Assembly (NCBI GenBank): GCA_030374735.1
Contig: JASCIV010000894.1
Span: 1 to 10,702, forward strand
DNA length: 10,702 nt
Source of the DNA: Gracilaria caudata
Taxonomy: Eukaryota > Rhodophyta > Florideophyceae > Gracilariales > Gracilariaceae
Direction: 5' to 3'
Shown: in pieces, positions 1 through 7,353 of the stretch
How positions within the stretch are numbered: the stretch's first letter is position 1
Layout of the letters: every line of letters begins with the position of its first letter
Position numbers and translations under genes: made by a program
The notes under the pieces: generated by a model
What the model was told of the DNA's origin: nothing
Database searches by the model: none
What the model saw: only the letters and a program-made list of their open reading frames with translations

Positions 1-611
1 TCTCTCTCCTTAAAAAGGCCAGAAATCGACGTGGCGCATCCAATATCAAATCTCTAAGTGACTTTTGGCGGTACTCTCGACGACCGCGAAATTGTTGAGT
101 TTCATGGCAATCGGATTGCAATCCAATGTCACCTCTAACAGAACAAAAACAACGGGCAACAATCCTTACTTAAACTTCAACACATTACTAAATCAAGTAG
201 AAACCACTTCCACATTCTGCTCTGCGTATGTTTTCCGTCTTTTCCGCTTCTGGGCTTGGCTTCCTCTCGAACAAATGTGCACAGAAGCATAACAACATCC
301 TTCGGATTGGGGTTCGTGTTCTTGACGTTCATTGAGATGGAAGGGATGTCTTAGATGGGTTGCAAGGGTATTGAGGGGAGATGGTGGAGTTGGGAGCTTT
401 GTTTGGTTTCATTGTGTGATAGAGGTGGTTTATGTAGTACAGAATTGTCGCCACTTACTGTTGGAGATGGACCATGTTAGGCTGTGTAAAAGTCAACGGC
501 ATATTGACAGCACTCCTGTAGGAATTTGTTAAGTAGAAGCGATATTCTAACGATAATAACGTTTCAAATGCGTAATTGGCGTTGACGAACGTTCTAACAA
601 ATCGCAAAGTG

Positions 612-674
612 CGGCTGGATTGCAATTCGATTGCAATTCGGTTCTCTAGCTGCAATCCGATTGCAATCCAGCCG
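612..674. repeat. Imperfect 24-base inverted repeat inside the decamer array
   Basis: The left arm is 612-635 and the right arm 651-674. The arms are reverse complements at 22 of 24 positions, separated by a 15-base loop (636-650). Each arm contains the GATTGCA word plus the flanking CGGCTG, so the pairing goes beyond the decamers. It could fold as a hairpin or cruciform, or be the edge of a small inverted-repeat element. No target duplication was identified. Confidence 0.7.
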
Positions 675-770
675 GTAAACAGCAATCTCGATTGCAATCA
701 CGCGGTAGTGGAGCAATCCGTGATTGCAATCCGTGATTGCAATCGATTGCAAAATCAATCGATTGCAACC
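612..770. repeat. Clustered palindromic GATTGCAATC decamers
   Basis: The word GATTGCA starts at 618, 629, 659, 690, 722, 735, 745 and 761. Four of these are the full 10-base palindrome GATTGCAATC (659-668, 690-699, 722-731, 735-744). Two are GATTGCAATT (618-627, 629-638). Half-sites of the GCAATC type lie near 651, 682 and 713. Positions 718-730 and 731-743 are a perfect 13-base tandem duplication. Because the word is palindromic, both strands carry it, and the short open frames across it simply translate the repeat. It could be a cluster of binding sites for a dimeric DNA-binding protein or a locally expanded repeat. The function is unknown. Confidence 0.85.
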
Positions 771-1215
771 AACCCCTGCAAACAAGAAGACGTAATGCAG
801 CCATGATGAAAGAGAAGTTCGCTGGTCTCCTGAGAAGTCAACTGGTGCCGAAAAGTCACGAACGACATTCCGAAGTTGATATTAGAGCTGTTTTATACTC
901 ATAGAACGCATGCAAAACCAATGCCCAGGCCCATTGCATATGCATGACGGAGCTATGGATATGAGTCGGGGCCTGCAAGAGGATAGATTTTTTCGGGAAC
1001 AGTACAATAGAGTCTATTGGGTCACGACATATCAGTAGGGTTTGCGAAATGGATTGCACTTCAAACACGATCTTAAGGTCTGGAACATGACTTGAGAGAC
1101 AAAGAGAATGTTATGGGGCAGGTTTTCATCATTTTTCTATAACGAAAGATCTCATTAGCACTAAGCGTTCAGAACCGTGAAAAGTTGATATGGTTGCGGC
1201 CTATGAGAGCATGGC

Positions 1216-1234
1216 AAGGGCCCGCAGGGCCCTT
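1216..1234. repeat. Perfect 8-base inverted repeat AAGGGCCC/GGGCCCTT
   Basis: AAGGGCCC, a three-base spacer GCA, then GGGCCCTT. The short G+C-rich stem stands in a moderately A+T-rich non-coding stretch. No neighbouring gene depends on it visibly. Confidence 0.6.
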
Positions 1235-2195
1235 CTATCTTCTTCTTGAATACGGTCTTTTGCACTTCCAAGGCTCCAGGAAAACCATCATGCGTACCTA
1301 TGAAACGTAAGGTGTCAGTGATGGGCAACGAAGATTTAGACGGCCATCATTCGGGATTGGGCGCACAGCGCCAGGTCCCGAGTGTTACTGAGCCCAGTGT
1401 CGGCTTAAACACTCAAATGACGCGAGATTAAAGTGGCAGCTAATGCGAAAATCACGATATAAGTACGCTGGGGGGCCTATGTTTTCGGTGATCGTTGTGG
1501 CTTTTTGGCTCGAATGGGCTCTGCGATTTCGCACTGGTGTTGGAAAGATGGTATTGCGTTTTGAATTCGTGCCGGATGATCTTGGTCAGTTCAATAAGAA
1601 TGTCGACCATTTTTTATCTCAAGCGCCATGGGCCGTTGCATGAAGCTAACAAGACATTTAGTGGGCCCAAAGCGTTTCAGAAGATGATTGTTGCGTCTAG
1701 GGCGGTTTGGATTGTGTTCTAATTAATTGGCATTGTTCCGGGAGTGGTGCCGTCTATCATTGGCGTCTCGGTTTTCGAACAAACAACAGACCATCAATAC
1801 ATTGGCCTTTCATAGTTTCCTCACAAAGGTAGATTGTAATTGCAATTCAGGTAAAGTTTTTGGTTGCGTCAGTGGTGACTTCATGGTTTGAGTTGTGCAT
1901 GTACTACTTTCTGACTTTTGTGGCTGCGGCGTCGCGTGTTACAGCTGATGTACGAGCTTATTTTGGCCACTATAACCCGACTTTGTGCGAGAGTTCGAGA
2001 TCAAGTTGAGTGCGATATGTACATTTTCTTCGACCGAAGTTTTGTTAGGCTCACATGCTTCGCACTGTGAAGGGGACTGCAGTAACGATATTATTCGGTA
2101 CTTGTGGATGTTGAAGGGGAAATCTGGAATCTTCTTCGTGACTTTTTCCGATAGCGGTCTTCTGTAGGAATCGAAACCACAGAGCTTCGCTTGCA

Positions 2196-2455
2196 TGGAA
2201 TCAAAGACGTTCCCTTTGAGTAATTATAAATTACACCATGCCCATTCACCGAAATCGGCGTTTGAATTTTCAAACCAGCGTTTTGAACGGCTTGCGCCGA
2301 CACCCAGCTGCGGCTGCATGGCATCCAAGCGCCAACATCGGGAGAGCGCATCGTTCCTGCTCAATCGTTTGAGCGGCCCCGTCATTTGTCAGTGCCCTCT
2401 CCGAGGCGCTGCTCCAGAACACCTGCACAACCCACGTCATCCCATTCTTTGAAAC
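2196..2455 (+). promoter_or_regulatory. Upstream region of the MadBub gene
   Basis: This is the 260 bases before the start codon. It contains the inverted repeat GTTTGAA-TT-TTCAAAC (2260-2275), followed by another TTTTGAA (2281-2287). A CACGTCA sequence, a bZIP/CRE-type half site, lies at 2433-2439. The start context is AAACATGTC with A at -3. TTTGAA is the core of the CHR element that controls mitotic genes in animals. Whether that applies in this organism is only a guess. No TATA box is obvious close to the start. Confidence 0.3.
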
Positions 2456-5140
2456 ATGTCCGCCCCCCGATGGGAGACTCAGAAGGAGAACATTCAACCT
2501 CGACCTCGAGGACGCCATGCAAAGTTACTTGAGAAGGTTTTGGTTGGAACAAAGGAAGATATAGAAGCAGAACGAGTTCGTCGAGAAAACGCAGTCAAAC
2601 ATGCTGTTGCAGGAAATGAGCCAGCCGACAATTTACTCGACGTCTACTTGGCATACGCGCTTTTCATCGTCGATTACTATCCTTCCGGCTCAAAGCATCT
2701 TCTGCGCGCAGTCGAGGATCCCTGTCGGAGACATGCTAAGGATGAGTTCTTTCGCGATGATATCCGATTTCTTCGATTGTGGATTCTTTACGTGGAAATG
2801 CGACGAGATAAGCTTGAAGTGTTTAGTTACATGAAGCGAAAGCGAATTGGATACTCATGGACCTTGTTTTATGAAGCCTGGGCCGCAACTCTTGAAGCAG
2901 CTCGCCAATACGACAAAGTCCAAGAGGTGTATCTGCTTGCGAAGGAAGTCAATTCTCGTCCTCAGAACAGAATTGAACAGCGTGAGCGCGAATTCGAGGC
3001 TCGCATGGCTGCGAGGAAAAAGCGCGACCAGAAGAAGAAACTGGATGTGGAAACGAAGAAGATTGAAAATGCCAAACGGGAGGCGGCGCGCAAGGAAAGA
3101 AACACCGATCGAGCGGAGCCGTCGTTGGCATCGGCCATTCTTTCGGCCCCTGTTTTGGTTGAGAATGAACACGCTGGCAAGGAAAGATCTCAGCACGTTC
3201 GACCTGCGCTTGGAGAGATTTCAGAGCGTGAGGCTGTTAGTGGGCTTCGACCTTTCACCTCACGCCCACCCAGTTCCTCTGCACCTGCACACGAACAAAA
3301 GCAATCTAGTCAACATCACCATGAAGAACGAGCAAACAAAGAGAACAAGTTCCAGATATACAGCGACCATTCAAAGCCCGACCTTAATTCTAAGCCTGCG
3401 CATGACCAGGACCTACCGTTTGAAGTCATGGCCAAGAGCGATGATGTTGGCAAAGAAGACCGCGGTTGTCTTCCTTCTAAATGGGCTGGCCAAACCCTTC
3501 CGCAGAACAACGCTGCAGTACAAAAGCTTAAGAAGAGAAGCTTTTCTTCCCGACAAACCGGCTCGTTCCAGATATTCCAGGACGAAGACTATCAACGCGG
3601 AGGATCTGCTGCAGATCGAGTTTTGGATAAACCTTCCTCACAACCTGCAAACGACGAAATCGCCAACAACAACGAAAACCTCCCCGTTCCATCTCCTGAA
3701 GCTGCAAGACGAGAACCATCTCCGACCTTTCAGAGAAGAGAAGACAGATACAATCGTCCACCATCACCGACTATTAACACAAAGATTGCCATGCGCGAGA
3801 TTGACGACATGTTCAATAGTTCTTTTCCGTTGGAACAACCCAAGGAATCCAAGTTTTCTCTGCCACCGAGTGTACCTTTGTCACTGGATAGAGAAGTCAC
3901 GAGAGAGTCAGCTCCATTTCAAGTCCTACCAGATGAAGCACTGGCTAGAGATTCGAGGTACAGTGAGAATAAGGTTGTGTCCCCTGTACATCATTCAGAG
4001 AAACAACCAACCCGATATGATGAATTGGACCTCCAAAGGTACCTCAACACGTGGGCTGTTGATCAACCATCTTTTCAGTTCATTGGAAATGCACATGTCG
4101 ACATTGAAGCGGACAGCGTTCTAGAGCTGCCCTGGCGTGTTCCCGTGACTCTGTGTGTCCAGGAATCCCAGTGCCATGGATTTAATCAGCGCTCGCGAGT
4201 GTTCTTTGTGGAGGATGTGGATAACGAATTCGGAGAGGCTGAATTGTCAGTATCTTGTGCGAACGAAGAAGAGGATGTTCCTTTATTCGTCCTGAAGCAA
4301 TCTTGTGCATCCAATATATGGGAATTCTACATTTACCAGACCATTCAGCAGCGGTTTCAAAAGAAGCTTATGCAAACAGATAGTATACCGTTGGCTGTTG
4401 GGTTTTCTCATGGCAGAGAAATGTCTTTCTTAGTATTGGATACAAAAGGGGTTGCAAGTCTCACCAGAATCTTACAGATGATGCCCAGGAACGTACTGCC
4501 AGAAGCACTCGCTATGCTTTTCACTGTAGATCTGCTGAAGACGCTTTGTATGCTCCATGAAATCAATATCATTCACTCCGATGTCACTCTCGACAACGTT
4601 TTGTTTCGAAGGAACACAGCCGTGGAGTTGATGGCGGACGCATACGACGCATCTGGAGAACAGGGTTGGTCGGCATGCGGAGTCTTGCTCGTTGATTATA
4701 ACAACTCTGTTGATGTACAACACGAACGTGTGGGAGGTACCCGAGTTGAAGATGTAGTCCGGTACACATCTATCTGCGACAGTTCATTGTTTGATCAAGA
4801 ATATCGCCCACGCTCATCCGAAGCATGGGCTTTCAATGTTGATTGTCACGGAGCAGCAATTTGTGCGGCAAAGATGCTTGGTGTTGAGTTGAGTAGCACT
4901 GACAGCGGCCCAGTGGCCCTGAAGCATGAAGGGATCTGGAAGTCGTTTTTCGATGACGTGACGCGACTACAGCCTCTTTCGACACCATCAAAGACCGTGG
5001 AGTTGATGCGGCGCTATTATGAATCCATGGAACGGATTCTGGTTGAACACGAGAGGGAACTAGGATTTGAGGTTCGTAGGTTATTCAGGGCCGTTGCATT
5101 CTCTCTGGAGGCAGACGCGGACACAACAAGAAAGCATTAA
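2456..5140 (+). CDS. BUB1: MadBub spindle-assembly-checkpoint protein (BUB1/MAD3 family) with degenerate C-terminal kinase domain
   Basis: An 894-residue single-exon protein. An in-frame TGA lies six bases upstream of the ATG, which fixes the start. Domains in order: KEN box (10-12); Mad3/BUB1 TPR region (about 22-168, with LLDVYLAY, RFLRLWI and SWTLFYEAWA conserved); charged, probably coiled segment (170-218); LxxIxE-type match (252-257); second KEN (295-297) directly followed by ABBA motif FQIYSD (299-304); second ABBA FQIFQD (371-376); Bub1 conserved motif PSPTINTK...DDMFN (436-454); Bub1-type kinase fold (about 550-885). In the kinase part the VAIK-type lysine is K614 and WEFYI is 622-626. 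The catalytic loop reads HSDVTLDN (707-714) and the DLG-equivalent is D747-Y-N. Family knowledge: MadBub proteins inhibit APC/C-Cdc20 and recruit Mad1 at kinetochores. No clear GLEBS (Bub3-binding) motif is seen. PFEVMAK (321-327) is a weak candidate. The Gly-rich loop and catalytic lysine are lost, so kinase activity is doubtful. Confidence 0.95.
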   Translation: MSAPRWETQKENIQPRPRGRHAKLLEKVLVGTKEDIEAERVRRENAVKHAVAGNEPADNLLDVYLAYALFIVDYYPSGSKHLLRAVEDPCRRHAKDEFFRDDIRFLRLWILYVEMRRDKLEVFSYMKRKRIGYSWTLFYEAWAATLEAARQYDKVQEVYLLAKEVNSRPQNRIEQREREFEARMAARKKRDQKKKLDVETKKIENAKREAARKERNTDRAEPSLASAILSAPVLVENEHAGKERSQHVRPALGEISEREAVSGLRPFTSRPPSSSAPAHEQKQSSQHHHEERANKENKFQIYSDHSKPDLNSKPAHDQDLPFEVMAKSDDVGKEDRGCLPSKWAGQTLPQNNAAVQKLKKRSFSSRQTGSFQIFQDEDYQRGGSAADRVLDKPSSQPANDEIANNNENLPVPSPEAARREPSPTFQRREDRYNRPPSPTINTKIAMREIDDMFNSSFPLEQPKESKFSLPPSVPLSLDREVTRESAPFQVLPDEALARDSRYSENKVVSPVHHSEKQPTRYDELDLQRYLNTWAVDQPSFQFIGNAHVDIEADSVLELPWRVPVTLCVQESQCHGFNQRSRVFFVEDVDNEFGEAELSVSCANEEEDVPLFVLKQSCASNIWEFYIYQTIQQRFQKKLMQTDSIPLAVGFSHGREMSFLVLDTKGVASLTRILQMMPRNVLPEALAMLFTVDLLKTLCMLHEINIIHSDVTLDNVLFRRNTAVELMADAYDASGEQGWSACGVLLVDYNNSVDVQHERVGGTRVEDVVRYTSICDSSLFDQEYRPRSSEAWAFNVDCHGAAICAAKMLGVELSSTDSGPVALKHEGIWKSFFDDVTRLQPLSTPSKTVELMRRYYESMERILVEHERELGFEVRRLFRAVAFSLEADADTTRKH

Positions 5141-5339
5141 TTTTTGGCAAGGAGTATAGATGGCTCGCTCTCGGTCATAGGAGAACCGATTCTTTATACA
5201 TTAATGGTTCTCGGAAGAGGGGCCCAAACAAGTTTGGTGAACGGAATGATAGTAACATGTGCATATCCCTTGCGATAGTTGCTCCGATGCTCTGTGTGTG
5301 AAAGAACCAATCGTACTTTAACATGCTTTTTCACTAAAA
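5141..5339. other. Convergent intergenic spacer holding both 3' ends
   Basis: This 199-base spacer separates the tail-to-tail MadBub and dehydrogenase genes. A GAGAACC (5181-5187) / GGTTCTC (5206-5212) inverted repeat with an 18-base loop sits near the middle and could mark transcript ends. No AATAAA poly(A) signal was seen for either gene, so 3'-end signals in this organism may differ or be weak. Confidence 0.4.
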
Positions 5340-6236
5340 CTAGAGACGAGCACTTATCCCCGGGGGAACGCCTCTAGCGTTTTTTGCGCCAAGCAGTAGG
5401 ACGTCATCGGTAGGGGGCCATACTTTGTTGGGCTCCACGTCTTGTACGCAACGATATTTCTTGAAGTCCGTTACGCCTCGACTGCGTAGGTAATCCTCGT
5501 CAATTATTGCTTCTCCATTCAAGATTTCTGGGGGTTCTTGGACCATCTTCAGCACACAGTCTGAGATTATCGTCGCTTTTCTCCATTGACTTCGTGCTGC
5601 CAGTTTGAAATTCTTCGTTGCGAAACTCTCTATCATTGTCGCAGGCCATAGGGCATTTATACTAACGCCCGTTCTAGCCACCTCCTTCGCAACCCCCATG
5701 GCTATCATTGTCATACCATACTTTGAGATACCGTATGCTACTTTTCCGCGAAGCCATCCCAGGTCAACAGGAGGGCTCATAACAATAATTCGACCATAAC
5801 CTTGTCGTTTCATGATCGGAAGGACTTCGTGAACGCAGCAAAACGTAGCACGTACATTTACTTCATGTACTAGATCGTATCGAGACATGGGAGTATCTTC
5901 GACGTCCTTCCACCAAAGGGCGCCACTGTTGCAAACAAGGTAGTCGATTCTGCCGTAGGTTTCATAAGCTCTTTGCATCAGCTTGTGAATGTTTTCGGGA
6001 TTTCGAACATCACATTGGAAGGGCAATGCGTCAGACCCATACTGACGGACTTCTTCGGCGACCGTGTAAATGGTGCCTGGGAGATTTGGTGTATCTTTGA
6101 CTGTCTTGGCTGCTATGACAACGTTACAGCCGGCCTTGGCGAAAGCCAGTGCGATTTCACGTCCGATACCTCTGCTGGCGCCCGTAATCACGGCCACGCG
6201 CCCTTGCATTTGCTTCAGATGAATCGAAGATGGCAT
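5340..6236 (-). CDS. Short-chain dehydrogenase/reductase, HSDL2-type, with C-terminal ARL (probable peroxisomal)
   Basis: A 298-residue NAD(P)-dependent oxidoreductase of the classical SDR fold. The start chosen is the first in-frame ATG; the frame continues 11 codons upstream only to a GTG. Visible motifs are cofactor-binding TGASRGIG (18-25), D76 of CDV, CNSG (102-105, replacing the usual NNAG), N127, S154 and the YGISK active-site pair Y168/K172. AAKT, LPGTIYT, VMSPPVDL, YGMTM and INALWP are family words shared with HSDL2 and bacterial relatives. Human HSDL2 carries an extra SCP2 domain. Here the protein is the SDR domain alone. The C-terminus ARL fits the PTS1 consensus [SAC][KRH][LM] and is also how human HSDL2 ends, so a peroxisomal location is likely. 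The substrate, perhaps a fatty acyl or steroid compound, cannot be read from the sequence. It converges on the MadBub gene. Confidence 0.93.
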   Translation of the reverse strand: MPSSIHLKQMQGRVAVITGASRGIGREIALAFAKAGCNVVIAAKTVKDTPNLPGTIYTVAEEVRQYGSDALPFQCDVRNPENIHKLMQRAYETYGRIDYLVCNSGALWWKDVEDTPMSRYDLVHEVNVRATFCCVHEVLPIMKRQGYGRIIVMSPPVDLGWLRGKVAYGISKYGMTMIAMGVAKEVARTGVSINALWPATMIESFATKNFKLAARSQWRKATIISDCVLKMVQEPPEILNGEAIIDEDYLRSRGVTDFKKYRCVQDVEPNKVWPPTDDVLLLGAKNARGVPPGISARL

Positions 6237-6808
6237 CTTGGTAGTTAGTGGGTGACAATCTCTGCTCACTGCAGACCCTTCATAACCAGGGCAGAGATCC
6301 TAATTCGTCGCAGCCCCGGTCCGTTGGGCAACGGCAAGCAAGTTTGAGATGTAGTTTTGCCCCAACGTTTTCAAGTGTACAAGTCCCGAACTGCAAAACT
6401 TTTGCCGCCTCGTTGAAGACAATGAAGAAAATGGCTTGCAAACCTGTCCTGGAAGTGCAAGAGGTGGTTACTGGCTAGTGGCTCAAAAAGAGTGCTGTCA
6501 AAGGTGCAGCGTTCCATATGCAAAATCACGATCAGTGACGGTCAAGTGGAAGCTGCCAAAAATTTTGACTGCTGCACTTGGTCATTGTGGGGTCTACAAG
6601 TTCTGGGACGCAGCACTATTTCTCATCGTCGACGAACGCGCTCTAAAAACGACAGGAAAGAGGCTGTAGCCATCTATCTATGGCAAACCAATGTGTTTGG
6701 CATTCGGGACCCATTTCATCTTCGTTCTACGGCAGCGAAAGGATAGCGTTATAGCACCCTTACGATACACGGCACTTGCAGTTGTCATCCGGGCAACTCG
6801 TTTCCAAA
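6237..6808. other. Upstream region of the dehydrogenase; no further gene seen
   Basis: This stretch holds the 5' leader and promoter of the reverse-strand dehydrogenase. An ATCTCTGC (6258-6265) / GCAGAGAT (6291-6298) inverted repeat with a 25-base loop lies 22 to 62 bases upstream of the ATG. Forward open frames of 76-84 codons (6248-6746) overlap one another in different frames and show no domain. I do not call them genes. Confidence 0.45.
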
Positions 6809-7318
6809 CTAGACCGCACATGGATCCCAGTCAAGGAAATCACTGCTTGTAGGAACAAACTTCGTTGTTTGTGAGAAGCGGTCATCACCGATAGAAGCCA
6901 AATGTCGTAACCCCTTTATCATGGTGAAGGATCTTCTATATCTAGACAGAGCGAAAGGCGTTTCATCCTGCATCGGTACGATTCTCAATTGAATCTTAAG
7001 GTGTGATTTAGAAGCGCAGTACATTAACTTTCGACACAAGACACCAAGAACTTTTGCTGGGCATTCATTCATTATATCTGCAACAGACTCTGCTCTTCCC
7101 AGCAATGAAAACGAAGTCTTTCTCGACAGCAGGGAATCCGTTTTGGAGTATGTACATGGCGAGCTTGGATACAGCCATGGACTAGTGTGTTCATTTCCCC
7201 CCGGTTTCAAACGACTGGATAGTGTCTCCTTCTTTATTGCGCACAGCAATCTTCCACTACTAGGTTGAAGTAAACCTTTCCCTATAGAAAGGTTTCTCTC
7301 GTCAAGAATGATAATAAT
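6809..7318 (-). other. Unassigned reverse open frame, 169 codons, no ATG until codon 83
   Basis: The frame is open between a TAG (7319-7321) and its TAG stop (6809-6811). The first ATG (7070-7072) would give an 87-residue protein ending DWDPCAV. I do not recognise it. The stretch DETPFALSRY...IKGL aligns without gaps to the start of an ankyrin repeat (TPLxLA...IVKxLL). The preceding LMYCASKSHLKI also resembles one faintly. Two weak matches are not enough to call ankyrin repeats. It could be one exon of a longer gene (the bases before it read CCTATAG, a weak splice-acceptor look), a decayed gene, or chance. It lies directly beyond the 3' end of the LINE remnant on the same strand but does not resemble a LINE product. 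Confidence 0.2.
7272..7295. repeat. Perfect 9-base hairpin AAACCTTTC-CCTATA-GAAAGGTTT
   Basis: The arms at 7272-7280 and 7287-7295 are exact reverse complements around a six-base loop. It lies inside the unassigned open frame and about 60 bases beyond the end of the LINE remnant's coding part, so it could belong to that element's 3' untranslated region. No T-run follows, so it is not a bacterial-type terminator. Confidence 0.6.
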
Positions 7319-7353
7319 CTATAGGAATACTGTCTAATCAATTCTTGGAGACT

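Larger units (their letters stand above)
1..2194. other. Long non-coding stretch upstream of the MadBub gene
   Basis: No convincing gene is visible. All open frames on either strand are under about 90 codons, many begin at non-ATG codons, and none shows a recognisable domain. The only clear structures are the GATTGCAATC array at 612-770, one isolated copy of the decamer at 114-123, a related AATTGCAATT palindrome at 1838-1847 and the GGGCCC hairpin at 1216-1234. Old, unrecognisable transposon debris could be present, as it is further right, but I could not identify any here. Confidence 0.6.

Noticed and set aside
612..770. CRISPR array
   Set aside because: The repeated unit is only about 10 bases, spacing is irregular and not 30-40 bases, there are no cas genes, and the context is eukaryotic.
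455..806. Short open frames on both strands across the decamer array
   Set aside because: Their peptides (repeated DCN, IAI, IAIQ words) are just translations of GATTGCAATC.
1443..1722. Possible small membrane protein around 1443-1722
   Set aside because: The two overlapping frames are short, show no domain, and neither is followed by supporting structure.
1766..1783. tRNA-like TTCGAA B-box core
   Set aside because: No cloverleaf or anticodon stem can be folded around it, and no other tRNA-like region was found.
2847..4124. A 425-codon open frame in another frame inside the MadBub gene
   Set aside because: It starts at TTG and lies wholly within a gene with recognised domains. Its composition is the Arg/Lys/Leu/Ser-rich kind produced by reading a gene out of frame, with no domain visible. 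Its length is unusual but not evidence of coding.
5605..6248. Forward open frames opposite the dehydrogenase
   Set aside because: Antisense shadows of a gene with a complete SDR motif set.
6234..6269. GTG start giving a 309-residue dehydrogenase
   Set aside because: The surrounding genes are eukaryotic, where GTG starts are rare. The ATG at 6236 has a good context and gives the usual spacing before TGASRGIG.
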